Assembly: GCA_900472785.1 (NCBI GenBank)
Contig: UCJH01000026.1
Location: 33,091 to 97,090, forward strand
DNA: 64,000 nt
Source of the DNA: Hyphomicrobiales bacterium
GTDB taxonomy: Bacteria > Pseudomonadota > Alphaproteobacteria > Rhizobiales > Rhizobiaceae
Direction of reading: 5' to 3'
Part shown: piece after piece, positions 29,259 to 40,273 of the stretch
How positions within the stretch are numbered: position 1 is the stretch's first letter
How the letters are laid out: each line of letters starts with the position of its first letter
The notes under the pieces: generated by a model
What the model was told of the DNA's origin: nothing
Seen by the model: the letters and a program-made list of their open reading frames with translations, nothing else
The model's database searches: none
Translations under genes and position numbers: made by a program

Positions 29259-30161
29259 ATGTCAATTCTCGTCAATAAAGACACCAAGGTCCTCGTTCAG
29301 GGCCTGACCGGCAAGACCGGCACGTTCCATACCGAACAGGCGCTTGCCTATTACGGCACGCAGATGGTTGGCGGCATCCACCCGAAGAAGGGTGGCGAAA
29401 CCTGGACCGGTTCGAAGGGCGAAAGCCTGCCGATCTTCGCGACGGTCGCCGAAGCCAAGGAGCGGACCGGCGCCAATGCCAGCGTCATCTACGTTCCGCC
29501 GGCTGGCGCTGCCGATGCGATCATCGAGGCGATCGAAGCCGAGATCCCGTTCATCACCTGCATCACCGAAGGCATCCCTGTCATGGACATGGTGCGCGTC
29601 AAGGCGCGCCTCGACCGCTCCAAGTCGCGCCTGCTTGGGCCGAACTGCCCGGGCATCATGACACCGGAAGAATGCAAGATCGGCATCATGCCGGGCTCGA
29701 TCTTCCGCAAGGGTTCGGTCGGCATCGTCTCGCGCTCCGGCACGCTGACCTATGAAGCCGTGTTCCAGACGTCGAACGAGGGCCTTGGCCAGACGACGGC
29801 CGTCGGCATCGGCGGCGATCCGGTCAAGGGCACCGAGTTCATCGACGTGCTGGAAATGTTCCTCGCCGACGAAGCCACGACCTCGATCATCATGATCGGC
29901 GAAATCGGCGGCGCGGCCGAAGAAGACGCAGCGCAGTTCCTCATCGACGAAGCCAAGAAGGGTCGCAAGAAGCCGATGGCCGGCTTCATTGCCGGTCGTA
30001 CAGCTCCTAAGGGCCGTACCATGGGTCATGCCGGCGCTGTTGTCTCCGGCGGCAAGGGTGATGCGGAATCCAAGATCGCGGCCATGGAAGCGGCCGGCAT
30101 CAAGGTGTCGCCTTCGCCGGCGCGCCTCGGCAAGACACTGGTCGAAGTCCTCAAGGGCTGA
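29259..30161 (+). CDS. sucD: Succinyl-CoA synthetase, alpha subunit
   Basis: Subunit of 300 residues with a CoA-binding Rossmann domain ([18 protein letters not shown], residues 11-28) and the phospho-histidine in [10 protein letters not shown] near residue 250. [16 protein letters not shown] lies in between. It begins 18 bases after sucC. Confidence 0.97.
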   Translation: MSILVNKDTKVLVQGLTGKTGTFHTEQALAYYGTQMVGGIHPKKGGETWTGSKGESLPIFATVAEAKERTGANASVIYVPPAGAADAIIEAIEAEIPFITCITEGIPVMDMVRVKARLDRSKSRLLGPNCPGIMTPEECKIGIMPGSIFRKGSVGIVSRSGTLTYEAVFQTSNEGLGQTTAVGIGGDPVKGTEFIDVLEMFLADEATTSIIMIGEIGGAAEEDAAQFLIDEAKKGRKKPMAGFIAGRTAPKGRTMGHAGAVVSGGKGDAESKIAAMEAAGIKVSPSPARLGKTLVEVLKG

Positions 30162-30319
30162 CACCGGAACAGGACAGGGCCGGTTTGGTCGCCGGCCTCA
30201 TCCATCTTATTTCAAGCACCGGAATGGCGCAGACGGCGCCCTTTCGGATCAGGGTCGACCGGGGTTTGCCCGGCGCATCAAACAAGTCGGGAGGCGGACG
30301 GACAGGTCCGCGGAACACC

Positions 30320-33316
30320 ATGGCAAGGCAAGAAGCCAACGAACAATTTCTGCTGACATCGTTCCTTGACGGCGCGAACGCCAGCTATATCGAGCAGCTC
30401 CATGCGCGCTACGAAAGCGATCCATCGTCGGTTTCCGGCGAATGGCAGTCGTTCTTCAAGGCGCTGCAGGATGCGCCGGAAGACGTGGTGAAGGCAGCCA
30501 AGGGCGCCTCCTGGAAGCGCGCGAACTGGCCGATCCCCGCCAATGGCGAACTCGTCTCGGCGCTCGACGGAAACTGGGGCGTCGTCGAAAAGGTCATCGA
30601 GAAGAAGGTACAGGCAAAGGCGGAAGCCGCCGCCGTCCAGACCGGTGCGCCGGTCAATGCGGCCGACGTCCACCAGCAGACCCGCGATTCGGTTCGCGCC
30701 ATCATGATGATCCGCGCCTACCGCATGCGCGGCCACCTGCATGCCAAGCTCGATCCGCTCGGCATCGCCGCTCCGGTCGAGGATTACAACGAGCTGTCGC
30801 CGAAGTCCTATGGCTTCGAAGAGAGCGACTACGATCGCCGCATCTTCCTCGACAACGTGCTCGGCCTCGAATACGCGACCATCCGCGAGATGATCGAAAT
30901 CCTCGAGCGCACCTATTGTTCGACGCTCGGCGTCGAGTTCATGCATATCTCCGATCCGGAAATCAAAGGCTGGGTCCAGGAGCGCATCGAAGGTCCGGAC
31001 AAGGGCGTCGAGTTCACCCCGGAAGGCAAGAAGGCGATCCTGCAGAAGCTGATCGAGGCTGAGGGATTCGAGCAGTTCATCGACGTCCGATACAAGGGCA
31101 CCAAGCGTTTCGGCCTCGACGGCGGCGAAAGCCTCATTCCGGCGCTGGAGCAGATCATCAAGCGCGGCGGTCAGGAAGGCCTGAAGGAAATCATCCTCGG
31201 CATGGCCCATCGCGGCCGCCTCAACGTCCTGACCAACGTCATGGGCAAGCCGCATCGTGCTGTGTTCCACGAGTTCAAGGGCGGCTCGGCCGCGCCTGAT
31301 GATGTCGAAGGTTCGGGTGACGTGAAGTACCATCTGGGTGCCTCCTCGGACCGCGAATTCGACGGCAACAAGGTGCATCTGTCGCTGACGGCGAACCCGT
31401 CGCATCTTGAAATCGTCAATCCGGTCGTCATGGGCAAGGCGCGCGCCAAGCAGGACCAGATGGCCAAGGTGTTCGAAGGCGATATCATTCCGCTTTCGGA
31501 GCGCGCCCAGGTCATGCCGCTCCTGCTGCATGGCGATGCGGCCTTCGCCGGCCAGGGCGTGACCGCCGAAATCCTCGGTCTGTCTGGCCTGCGCGGCCAT
31601 CGCGTCGCCGGCACCGTGCATTTCATCATCAACAACCAGATCGGCTTCACCACCAATCCGGCCTTCTCGCGCTCGTCGCCCTATCCGTCCGACGTCGCCA
31701 AGATGATCGAGGCGCCGATCTTCCACGTCAACGGCGACGATCCGGAGGCGGTGACCTACGCGGCCAAGATCGCCACCGAATTCCGGATGAAGTTCCACAA
31801 GCCTGTCGTCATCGACATGTTCTGCTACCGCCGCTTCGGCCACAACGAGGGCGACGAGCCGTCGTTCACGCAGCCGAAGATGTACAAGGTCATCCGCGCC
31901 CATAAGACTGTCGTCCAGATCTACGGCGAGCGGCTGATCGCCGAAGGCCTGATTTCGGAAGGCGAGCTGGAAAAGATGCGTGCCGACTGGCGCGCCCATC
32001 TGGAACAGGAATTCGAGGCCGGGCAGTCCTACAAGCCGAACAAGGCAGACTGGCTGGACGGCGTCTGGTCCGGGCTTCGTGCCGCCGACAACCAGGACGA
32101 ACAGCGCCGCGGCAAGACCTCGGTGCCGATGAAGACATTGAAGGAAGTCGGCCGCAAGCTGTCGGAAGTTCCGGCCGGCTTCAACGCCCATAAGACGATC
32201 CAGCGCTTCATGGACAACCGTGCCGGCATGGTCACATCCGGCGACGGGGTCGACTGGGCGATGGCCGAGGCGCTCGCCTTCGGCACGCTTTGCGTCGAAG
32301 GCACCAAGATCCGCCTCTCCGGCCAGGATTGCGAACGCGGCACCTTCTCGCAGCGGCATTCGGTGCTTTACGACCAGGAAAGCGAAGAGCGCTATATCCC
32401 GCTTGCCAATCTGTCCCCGAGCCAGGCGCGCTACGAAGTCATCAACTCGATGCTCTCGGAAGAAGCGGTGCTCGGTTTCGAATATGGCTATTCGCTGGCC
32501 CGCCCGAATGCGCTGACCCTTTGGGAAGCGCAGTTCGGCGACTTCGCCAACGGCGCGCAGGTCGTCTTCGACCAGTTCATCTCGTCGGGCGAACGCAAGT
32601 GGCTGCGCATGTCCGGTCTCGTCTGCCTGCTGCCGCATGGCTACGAAGGCCAGGGTCCGGAGCACTCCTCGGCCCGCCTCGAGCGCTGGCTGCAGATGTG
32701 CGCCGAAGACAACATGCAGGTCGCCAACGTCACCACGCCGGCCAACTATTTCCACATCCTGCGCCGCCAGATGAAGCGCGACTTCCGCAAGCCGCTGATC
32801 ATGATGACGCCGAAGTCGTTGCTGCGCCACAAGCGGGCGATCTCGTCGCTGTCGGAGATGGCGGGCGAAAGCTCGTTCCACCGTCTGCTGTGGGACGATG
32901 CCGAAGTCATCAAGGATGGCCCGATCAAGCTGCAGAAGGACGCCAAGATCCGCCGGGTCGTGCTGTGCTCCGGCAAGGTCTATTACGACCTTCTGGAAGA
33001 GCGCGAGAAGCGCGGCATCGACGATGTCTACCTGCTGCGCGTCGAACAGCTCTATCCGTTCCCGGCCAAGGCGCTGATCAACGAGCTTTCCCGCTTCCGC
33101 AACGCGGAGATGGTCTGGTGCCAGGAAGAGCCGAAGAACATGGGCGCCTGGTCGTTCATCGACCCGTATCTCGAATGGGTTCTCGCGCATATCGACGCCA
33201 AGTACCAGCGGGTGCGCTACACCGGCCGTCCGGCCGCTGCCTCTCCGGCGACGGGCCTGATGTCGAAGCATCTTGCCCAGCTCGCCGCCTTCCTCGAAGA
33301 CGCGCTGGGAGGCTGA
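30320..33316 (+). CDS. sucA: 2-oxoglutarate dehydrogenase E1 component
   Basis: Thiamine-diphosphate enzyme of 998 residues that decarboxylates 2-oxoglutarate and succinylates the lipoyl group of E2. Visible blocks are the N-terminal [30 protein letters not shown], the TPP motif [17 protein letters not shown], and [18 protein letters not shown]. The ATG at 30320 gives the conserved start [15 protein letters not shown]; the frame is open to 30185, but that part is not family-like. A 158-base leader separates it from sucD. Confidence 0.96.
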   Translation: MARQEANEQFLLTSFLDGANASYIEQLHARYESDPSSVSGEWQSFFKALQDAPEDVVKAAKGASWKRANWPIPANGELVSALDGNWGVVEKVIEKKVQAKAEAAAVQTGAPVNAADVHQQTRDSVRAIMMIRAYRMRGHLHAKLDPLGIAAPVEDYNELSPKSYGFEESDYDRRIFLDNVLGLEYATIREMIEILERTYCSTLGVEFMHISDPEIKGWVQERIEGPDKGVEFTPEGKKAILQKLIEAEGFEQFIDVRYKGTKRFGLDGGESLIPALEQIIKRGGQEGLKEIILGMAHRGRLNVLTNVMGKPHRAVFHEFKGGSAAPDDVEGSGDVKYHLGASSDREFDGNKVHLSLTANPSHLEIVNPVVMGKARAKQDQMAKVFEGDIIPLSERAQVMPLLLHGDAAFAGQGVTAEILGLSGLRGHRVAGTVHFIINNQIGFTTNPAFSRSSPYPSDVAKMIEAPIFHVNGDDPEAVTYAAKIATEFRMKFHKPVVIDMFCYRRFGHNEGDEPSFTQPKMYKVIRAHKTVVQIYGERLIAEGLISEGELEKMRADWRAHLEQEFEAGQSYKPNKADWLDGVWSGLRAADNQDEQRRGKTSVPMKTLKEVGRKLSEVPAGFNAHKTIQRFMDNRAGMVTSGDGVDWAMAEALAFGTLCVEGTKIRLSGQDCERGTFSQRHSVLYDQESEERYIPLANLSPSQARYEVINSMLSEEAVLGFEYGYSLARPNALTLWEAQFGDFANGAQVVFDQFISSGERKWLRMSGLVCLLPHGYEGQGPEHSSARLERWLQMCAEDNMQVANVTTPANYFHILRRQMKRDFRKPLIMMTPKSLLRHKRAISSLSEMAGESSFHRLLWDDAEVIKDGPIKLQKDAKIRRVVLCSGKVYYDLLEEREKRGIDDVYLLRVEQLYPFPAKALINELSRFRNAEMVWCQEEPKNMGAWSFIDPYLEWVLAHIDAKYQRVRYTGRPAAASPATGLMSKHLAQLAAFLEDALGG

Positions 33317-33321
33317 CGATC

Positions 33322-33341
33322 GGGAGGCCGCAAGGCCTCCC
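33322..33341 (+). other. Stable hairpin between sucA and sucB
   Basis: GGGAGGCC (33322-33329), loop GCAA (a GNRA tetraloop), GGCCTCCC (33334-33341), then TCTCTTCCT. It sits 5 bases after the sucA stop and about 50 bases before sucB. It could be a partial terminator or an mRNA-stabilising hairpin that sets the E1:E2 ratio. The tail is only partly T-rich. Confidence 0.55.
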
Positions 33342-33391
33342 TCTCTTCCTCCATTAGAAACAGACACCCGATCAACGGACGATAAAATATC

Positions 33392-34630
<1,239 letters not shown>

Positions 34631-34651
34631 TCGGACGATCTGGGGCTTGAT

Positions 34652-34772
34652 GCCACTCATCCGGCCTGCCGGCAGCCTTCTCCCTTCTCCCTGCTCGCGG
34701 GGAGAAGGACAAGCGGCAAGCTCTGTTATCCCCTCTCCCCGCGAGTGGGGAAGAGCTCGGGTGAGGGGCACT
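34652..34772. repeat. RIME-like palindromic intergenic repeat
   Basis: Between sucB and the next gene lie two GC-rich hairpins in typical rhizobial repeat wording. One pairs CCTTCTCCC (34683-34691) with GGGAGAAGG (34700-34708). The other pairs CTCTCCCC (34733-34740) with GGGGAAGAG (34747-34755), with one bulged A. The ends read ACTCATCCGGCCTGCCGGCA and GGTGAGGGGCA. This matches the general form of Rhizobium-specific intergenic mosaic elements. It may also end sucB transcription. Confidence 0.7.
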
Positions 34773-34814
34773 TCTCAACACGAGAGTTCAGCCGATCAAA
34801 AGGAATAGTCTTCA

Positions 34815-35228
34815 ATGGACGCAGCAGTTCTGGCCGTATCGCCTTTCATCACGCTTCTCGCCTGGAGCGTGGTGCTGCTTTTGGTCCATATCGGGCTGCA
34901 GAGCATTCCCGCCACGCTGGAGCTGGGCTCGTCCTGGAATGCCGGTGCGCGCGACGATGGGCAAAAGCCGTCCGGCGTGTTTGCCGGCCGTGCGGAACGG
35001 GCCTTCGCCAATTTCCGCGAAACCTACCCGGCCTTTATCGGTCTTGCCGTTTCGCTGGCGATCACCGGCGATCTCAGCGGCTGGGGCCTTGTCGGCGCGT
35101 GGCTGTGGCTCGTCTGCCGGATCATCTACATCCCGCTTTATCTCGCGGGTATTCCCTATATCCGCTCGCTCGTTTGGGTTGGATCGTTGATCGGCTTGCT
35201 CGTCATGACGGCCGTGCTTATCTTCTGA
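34815..35228 (+). CDS. MAPEG-family membrane protein
   Basis: Protein of 137 residues with four hydrophobic segments and the motif AERAFANFRETYPAFIGLAV (about 61-80), which corresponds to the conserved ER-x-x-x-N-x-x-E signature of MAPEG proteins. Eukaryotic members are glutathione-dependent enzymes; bacterial members are mostly uncharacterised. It lies between the RIME-like repeat and a LysE gene. Confidence 0.82.
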   Translation: MDAAVLAVSPFITLLAWSVVLLLVHIGLQSIPATLELGSSWNAGARDDGQKPSGVFAGRAERAFANFRETYPAFIGLAVSLAITGDLSGWGLVGAWLWLVCRIIYIPLYLAGIPYIRSLVWVGSLIGLLVMTAVLIF

Positions 35229-35265
35229 CGGATATCGGAACCCGTAAACGACCGGAGACACCGCC

Positions 35266-35907
35266 GTGCATCCCTATCTGTTCGAACTTGCCTCCCTAAT
35301 GGCGATCTTCTCCTTCGCCATCGTTTCTCCCGGCGCCGATCTCGCCATGGTCATGCGCCAGTCGATCGTCAATGGCCGGCGCGCGGCGATCATCACCTCG
35401 TTTGGAGTCGGGACATCGCTGATGTTCCATGTGACCTACACCATCCTTGGTCTAGGGCTGATCATCTCCCAGTCGATCTACCTGTTCAACATCGTCAAGT
35501 GGTGCGGTGTCGCCTACCTTCTCTATATCGGCATCAAGTCGTTGCGTGCCGGCAAGACTGATATGACGGTGCAAGCCGAGGATATGGGGACGAGCGGCAA
35601 CCGCCAATCCGGTTTGAAGGCTTTCGGGCTTGGCTTCGCCGCCAATGCGCTGAACCCCAAGCCGGTATTTTTCTTCCTGTCGATCTTCTCGACCGTGGTT
35701 GGCGCCCATACACCGATCCCGGTCAAGTTCGGTTACGGCCTGGTCATGGCAAGCTGCCTGATCGCATGGTTTGTCGGCGTCAGCCTGTTCATGACGACCC
35801 CGAAGATGCGCGCTGCCTTCTCGCGCGCCAGCCAGTGGATCGACCGCGTCAGCGGTGTGGTCTTCATCGGGCTGGGCCTCAAGCTTGCCACTGAAAAGGC
35901 TGCCTGA
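35266..35907 (+). CDS. LysE/RhtB-family exporter
   Basis: Protein of 213 residues with about six hydrophobic segments. The family signature SPGADLAMVMRQSIVNGRRA is at residues 22-41, and the central block NALNPKPVFFFLSIF is present. These transporters export amino acids or their derivatives; the substrate is unknown. GTG start at 35266. It ends 1 base before the next gene. Confidence 0.85.
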   Translation: MHPYLFELASLMAIFSFAIVSPGADLAMVMRQSIVNGRRAAIITSFGVGTSLMFHVTYTILGLGLIISQSIYLFNIVKWCGVAYLLYIGIKSLRAGKTDMTVQAEDMGTSGNRQSGLKAFGLGFAANALNPKPVFFFLSIFSTVVGAHTPIPVKFGYGLVMASCLIAWFVGVSLFMTTPKMRAAFSRASQWIDRVSGVVFIGLGLKLATEKAA

Positions 35908-35908
35908 C

Positions 35909-36403
35909 ATGCGGCGCCTGCTTCCTGCGATCGTCGCTGTTTTGCTGTCGGCCACCGGGCCGGCCGCTGCCGCCGGTTGCCTGCAGGAACAGGCGATCTA
36001 CGCCGATCCCGATGGCGCCTATGAATTGCGCTTCGAGCCGGTCGGCTCCGCAAGTGCCGCAACCAGCAATCACTTCAAGCTGGCCGTCCTGAAAACCGAT
36101 CTGGTGCTGGATGGCGTCGTCATGGAAGCCGGCGATCCGCCGCGCCCGGCTGGCATGATCATGAACAAGTGCCCGGAGGGCGACGTGACCGGCGCCGACA
36201 TCGCCGCCTGCACCATCTGGGAGGGCGTGCTTTATGCTGCAGATGCGGCCGGCAAGATCGGTCTCCTGCCGCCGGAGGGCTCCGAGGCTGCGGCCCAGAT
36301 TCTCCTTCCTGACCTCGGCCCGGCGATCCGCAGTTCGTCGATCTGGGGCAAGGCGACGGTCGCGCCCTTCGATGTGCTGGCGCTGAAGGGATGCAAGCCA
36401 TGA
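35909..36403 (+). CDS. Small secreted protein of unknown function
   Basis: Protein of 164 residues from the ATG at 35909, with a signal peptide (about 1-21, ending AAAA) followed at once by GCLQEQAIY. Four cysteines in the mature part suggest disulfides. No family is recognised. The gene is wedged between the LysE gene (1 base) and the SDR gene (ATGA overlap), so it belongs to that transcript. Confidence 0.65.
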   Translation: MRRLLPAIVAVLLSATGPAAAAGCLQEQAIYADPDGAYELRFEPVGSASAATSNHFKLAVLKTDLVLDGVVMEAGDPPRPAGMIMNKCPEGDVTGADIAACTIWEGVLYAADAAGKIGLLPPEGSEAAAQILLPDLGPAIRSSSIWGKATVAPFDVLALKGCKP

Positions 36404-37155
36404 GTGCGGACAGGCCCGTCCTCCTGGTAACCGGCGGCAGCCGCGGCATCGGCGCTGCCGTCTGCATCGGTGCCGCGCGGCAGGGATGGCGCGTCGCCGT
36501 CAATTTTGCATCGAACAAGGCCGCCGCTGAAAAGGTGGTTGCAGATATTTCGGGCGCCGGTGGTGAAGCCATAACTGTAGAGGGTGACGTCGGCAGCGAA
36601 GCCGGCATTCATGCGATCTTTGCTGCGGTTGACGAAGCCTTCGGGCGTCTTGATGGTCTGGTCAACAATGCCGGTATCGTCGATATCCCCGCCCGTATCG
36701 ACGAAATGTCGGCCGAGCGGCTGGAGCGGATGTTCCGGATCAATATCACCGGCTCGATCCGGTGCGCGGCAGAAGCGGTGCGCCGAATGTCCACCCGCCA
36801 TGGCGGCAAGGGCGGCGTGATCGTCAATGTGTCGTCGATGGCGGCAGTGCTTGGATCCGGCGGACAATATGTCGATTACGCCGCCTCGAAGGGCGCGATC
36901 GATACCTTCACCATCGGCCTTGCCCGCGAGGTGGCGACCGAAGGCGTCCGCGTCAACGCGGTGCGGCCCGGCGTCATCGACACGGATATCCACGCCTCGG
37001 GCGGCCTCCCGGATCGCGCCCGCGACATGGCGTCGTCTATCCCTGTGCAGCGTCCGGGGCAGGCCGGCGAAGTCGCCGATTCCATTCTCTATCTTCTCTC
37101 CCCTTCGGCATCCTATGTCACGGGTGCCATTCTCAATGTCAGCGGTGGACGCTAG
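36400..37155 (+). CDS. Short-chain dehydrogenase/reductase
   Basis: NAD(P)-dependent oxidoreductase of 251 residues. The cofactor motif is VTGGSRGIGAAV (residues 11-22), LVNNAGIV is the NNAG motif, the catalytic triad is S (NVSSMAAVLGSGG), Y and K in YVDYAASKGAI, and GVRVNAVRPGVIDT follows. It resembles FabG-like/glucose-dehydrogenase-like SDRs. The substrate is unknown. Its start overlaps the stop of the previous gene. Confidence 0.88.
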   Translation: MSADRPVLLVTGGSRGIGAAVCIGAARQGWRVAVNFASNKAAAEKVVADISGAGGEAITVEGDVGSEAGIHAIFAAVDEAFGRLDGLVNNAGIVDIPARIDEMSAERLERMFRINITGSIRCAAEAVRRMSTRHGGKGGVIVNVSSMAAVLGSGGQYVDYAASKGAIDTFTIGLAREVATEGVRVNAVRPGVIDTDIHASGGLPDRARDMASSIPVQRPGQAGEVADSILYLLSPSASYVTGAILNVSGGR

Positions 37156-37180
37156 GCGTCCCTGAAGGAAGGACAATTAC

Positions 37181-38587
37181 ATGGCTTATGATCTCATCGT
37201 TATCGGAACCGGTCCCGGCGGCTATGTCTGCGCCATCAAGGCGGCGCAACTCGGTCTCAAGGTCGGCGTCATCGAGAAGCGCGCGACCTATGGCGGCACC
37301 TGCCTCAACATCGGCTGCATTCCCTCCAAGGCGCTGCTGCACGCCTCCGAAGTGTTCCATCAGACGGGTCATACCATCGCCGAACTCGGCGTCGATGTCG
37401 GGAAGCCGAAGCTCAACCTCGAAAAGATGATGGCGCACAAGGATGCGACGGTGAAGTCCAACGTCGACGGCGTCGCCTTCCTGTTCAAGAAGAACAAGAT
37501 CGATGCCTTCATCGGCACCGGCAAGGTTGCGGGGGCCGGGAAGGTCTCCGTGACCAATGACAAGGGCGAGGAGCAGGTCCTTGAGACGAAGAACATCGTC
37601 ATTGCCACAGGCTCCGACGTTGCCGGCATTCCGGGCGTGGAGGTCGCGATCGACGAAAAGGTAATTGTTTCCTCGACCGGCGGCATTGCGCTCGAAAAGG
37701 TGCCGGCCAACCTCGTCGTGGTCGGCGGCGGCGTCATCGGGCTCGAGCTCGGTTCTGTTTGGCAGCGCCTCGGCGCCAAGGTCACCGTCGTCGAATATCT
37801 CGACACCATCCTCGGCGGCATGGATGGCGAAGTCTCCAAGCAGTTCCAGCGCATGCTGGCGAAGCAGGGCATCGAGTTCAAACTCGGCGCCAAGGTGACC
37901 GGCGTTGAAAAGTCCGGCAAGGGCGCCAAGGTGACGTTCGAGCCCGTCAAGGGCGGTGAAGCCGCGAGCATCGAAGCCGACGTCGTGCTGATTGCCACCG
38001 GCCGCAAGCCTTACACGGATGGTCTGGGGCTTGCCGAGGCCGGCGTCGTTCTGGACAAGCGGGGCCGCATCGAGATCGACAATCATTTCCTCACCAACGT
38101 GCCCGGCATCTATGCGCTGGGCGACGTGGTGCGCGGGCCGATGCTCGCCCACAAGGCGGAAGACGAGGGCGTTGCCGTCGCGGAAATCATCGCCGGCCAG
38201 GCCGGACATGTGAACTATGACGTCATTCCGGGCGTCGTCTACACCCAGCCGGAAGTCGCCTCCGTCGGCAAGACCGAGGAAGAACTGAAGGCGGCGGGTG
38301 TCTCCTACAAGGTCGGCAAGTTCCCGTTTACCGCCAATGGCCGTGCGCGCGCCATGCTGGCGACCGACGGCTTCGTCAAGATTCTCGCCGACAAGGATAC
38401 CGATCGCGTTCTCGGCGGCCATATCGTCGGCTTCTGCGCCGGCGAGATGATCCACGAGATTGCCGTGCTGATGGAATTCGGCGGCTCGTCGGAAGATCTG
38501 GGCCGCACCTGCCATGCCCACCCGACCATGTCGGAAGCCGTCAAGGAAGCTGCACTCGCGACCTTCTTCAAGCCGATCCATATGTAA
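37181..38587 (+). CDS. lpdA: Dihydrolipoamide dehydrogenase (E3)
   Basis: FAD enzyme of 468 residues. Its redox disulfide lies in GGTCLNIGCIPSKALLHA (Cys residues near 44 and 49), the NAD motif is VVGGGVIGLELGSVW, and the active-site His is in CHAHPTMSEAVKEA. It re-oxidises the lipoyl group of SucB. It is separated from sucB by four unrelated genes. Confidence 0.96.
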   Translation: MAYDLIVIGTGPGGYVCAIKAAQLGLKVGVIEKRATYGGTCLNIGCIPSKALLHASEVFHQTGHTIAELGVDVGKPKLNLEKMMAHKDATVKSNVDGVAFLFKKNKIDAFIGTGKVAGAGKVSVTNDKGEEQVLETKNIVIATGSDVAGIPGVEVAIDEKVIVSSTGGIALEKVPANLVVVGGGVIGLELGSVWQRLGAKVTVVEYLDTILGGMDGEVSKQFQRMLAKQGIEFKLGAKVTGVEKSGKGAKVTFEPVKGGEAASIEADVVLIATGRKPYTDGLGLAEAGVVLDKRGRIEIDNHFLTNVPGIYALGDVVRGPMLAHKAEDEGVAVAEIIAGQAGHVNYDVIPGVVYTQPEVASVGKTEEELKAAGVSYKVGKFPFTANGRARAMLATDGFVKILADKDTDRVLGGHIVGFCAGEMIHEIAVLMEFGGSSEDLGRTCHAHPTMSEAVKEAALATFFKPIHM

Positions 38588-38670
38588 TCGCGCATGGCTG
38601 TGACAAACGGCCACCTGTCATCCCCCGGAAAGTCGGCGCATGCTTGCCCGGCCATTTCGGGGGATTTTTC

Positions 38671-39150
38671 ATGAAGCCGCACCGCGTATCCACAGCCTTG
38701 CCCGACGATCACTTCCCGCGCGCCGACTGGGCGGATCGTTACGAGATCGACGTTCCAAATGGCCGCCTCACGCCGATCGAAGCCGCAAACCATACGCTTG
38801 GCCATGCGCCGTCCTGGGTCAAGAGGCTGCTTGCGCTGCGCAATAGCATCGTCTCCCTGTTCGGGCTCAAGGGCGCCGAGATGCGGCTGGGCGACAGACA
38901 TGCTGTCGGTGTCTTTCCGGTGCTGAGTGAGGGCGAGCGGGAGGCGGTTCTCGGCTTCGACGACAGCCACCTCGATTTTCGCATCGTTGTCGATGTCCGG
39001 GCCAATGGTTCGACCGGACAAACCGTCGGCCTGACCACGCTGGTGTTCCGCAAAAACCTGTTCGGCCGTTTCTACATCGCCGTCATCACCCCTTTTCACC
39101 GGATGATCGTGCGGACCCTCCTGTCCGGTCTTGCCCGGCACCCGGCCTGA
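38671..39150 (+). CDS. DUF2867-family protein
   Basis: Protein of 159 residues starting at the ATG at 38671. The pattern PDDHFPRADWADRYEI, GHAPSWVKRLLALRNSIV and FGRFYIAVITPFHRMIVR is that of DUF2867 proteins, which have no known function. The in-frame extension to 38644 is less likely because no ribosome site supports it. Confidence 0.75.
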   Translation: MKPHRVSTALPDDHFPRADWADRYEIDVPNGRLTPIEAANHTLGHAPSWVKRLLALRNSIVSLFGLKGAEMRLGDRHAVGVFPVLSEGEREAVLGFDDSHLDFRIVVDVRANGSTGQTVGLTTLVFRKNLFGRFYIAVITPFHRMIVRTLLSGLARHPA

Positions 39151-39212
39151 CTTGTCTTTGCGCCGCGGGCGTTGTCTATTGCACGGCTCATGAAACATGC
39201 CGGGAACAGCCG

Positions 39213-39845
39213 ATGCCATCGACCGAATTGCTGATCGCCTTTTTTGCAACCACGGCGGTCTTTGCTTATATTCCCGGCCCTGCGATGCTCTACGCGGCTG
39301 CCCAGACCGTGGCCCGCGGGCGCTGGTCCGGGCTGATGGCGTCGCTTGGCATTCATATCGGCGGCTATGCGCACGTCCTTGCCGCCGCCGCCGGGCTGTC
39401 CGTGCTGTTTCATGCCGTGCCGGTGCTCTACTTGGCCGTGAAATTCGCCGGAGCCGCCTATCTGGTCTGGCTCGGCATCTCCCTGTTTCGATCCAAAGTC
39501 GAAGGGCAGGAGGCTTTGCCGGTCGTCGCGCAGAAATCCGCCCGGCGCGCCTTTTTCGAAAGCGTCACCGTGGAGGTCCTCAATCCGAAAACGGCGATCT
39601 TCTTCATGGCCTTTCTGCCGCAGTTCATCGATGCATCGGCGACCTTCCCGATCTGGCTGCAGTTCGTCATTCTCGGAACGCTGGTCAACCTGATGTTTTC
39701 GTCGGCGGATGTCGTCTGCGTGTTGCTGGCCGGCGCCGTGCTGGGGCGCCTTCGCCAGTCCAGCCATGCCCGGCGCATGATGCAGGGGGCGGGCGGTAGC
39801 CTGCTGGTTGGTCTTGGCTTGCATCTGGCCTTTCAGAAAAGCTGA
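39213..39845 (+). CDS. LysE/RhtB-family exporter (second copy)
   Basis: Protein of 210 residues with six hydrophobic segments. It has FAYIPGPAMLYAAAQTVARG (signature) and TVEVLNPKTAIFFMAFLPQF, the typical LysE central block. It is only distantly similar to the copy at 35266, so not a recent duplicate. Substrate unknown. Confidence 0.85.
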   Translation: MPSTELLIAFFATTAVFAYIPGPAMLYAAAQTVARGRWSGLMASLGIHIGGYAHVLAAAAGLSVLFHAVPVLYLAVKFAGAAYLVWLGISLFRSKVEGQEALPVVAQKSARRAFFESVTVEVLNPKTAIFFMAFLPQFIDASATFPIWLQFVILGTLVNLMFSSADVVCVLLAGAVLGRLRQSSHARRMMQGAGGSLLVGLGLHLAFQKS

Positions 39846-39971
39846 TCGAACGCTTTTCAGCGGTGGTTTTCCGCCTGTTCCACGCGAAACAGCGCGATTG
39901 TGAAGCACATGGCATTGTCGGGTCACTGGATGAGACGACCTCATTCCCACCGGATCAAAGGAATTTCCCCC

Positions 39972-40154
39972 ATGCGCAAGATCGTTCTGTCCGCCGCCAT
40001 CGCCGCCGTCGCTGCCCTGTCGTTCGCAGCCCCCTCGCAGGCCGGCGGCTATGGCTATGAAGGCCACCACCAGCAATATTGCGTCATCAAGAAGATCAAG
40101 TCCTACGACTACTACGGCAACCTGATCATCAAGAAGATCCGCGTCTGCAAGTAA
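39972..40154 (+). CDS. Small secreted Gly/Tyr/Lys peptide
   Basis: Peptide of 60 residues from the ATG at 39972, with a clear signal peptide (residues 1-25, ending SQA). The mature peptide of about 35 residues is GGYGYEGHHQQY followed by CVIKKIKSYDYYGNLI and a second Cys near the end. IKKIK/IKKIR repeats and a Cys at each side suggest a disulfide-closed basic hairpin. No family is known to me. The longer frame from 39900 has no support. Confidence 0.65.
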   Translation: MRKIVLSAAIAAVAALSFAAPSQAGGYGYEGHHQQYCVIKKIKSYDYYGNLIIKKIRVCK

Positions 40155-40193
40155 GGCGGCCGCCAACCCAGCCGAACTGACCTCCTCCTCCCC

Positions 40194-40222
40194 AACCCGG
40201 TCGCCTTGCGGCCGGGTTTTCG
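40194..40222 (+). terminator. Terminator after the small secreted peptide
   Basis: AACCCGG (40194-40200) pairs with CCGGGTT (40212-40218), and TTTCG follows. It also lies between the convergent ends of this gene and the TraB/GumN gene. Confidence 0.75.
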
Positions 40223-40273
40223 CATTTCTCTCGTCTCCCCGAGGCGGAAAGCCGAGCGAAACCGGAAACTGTT

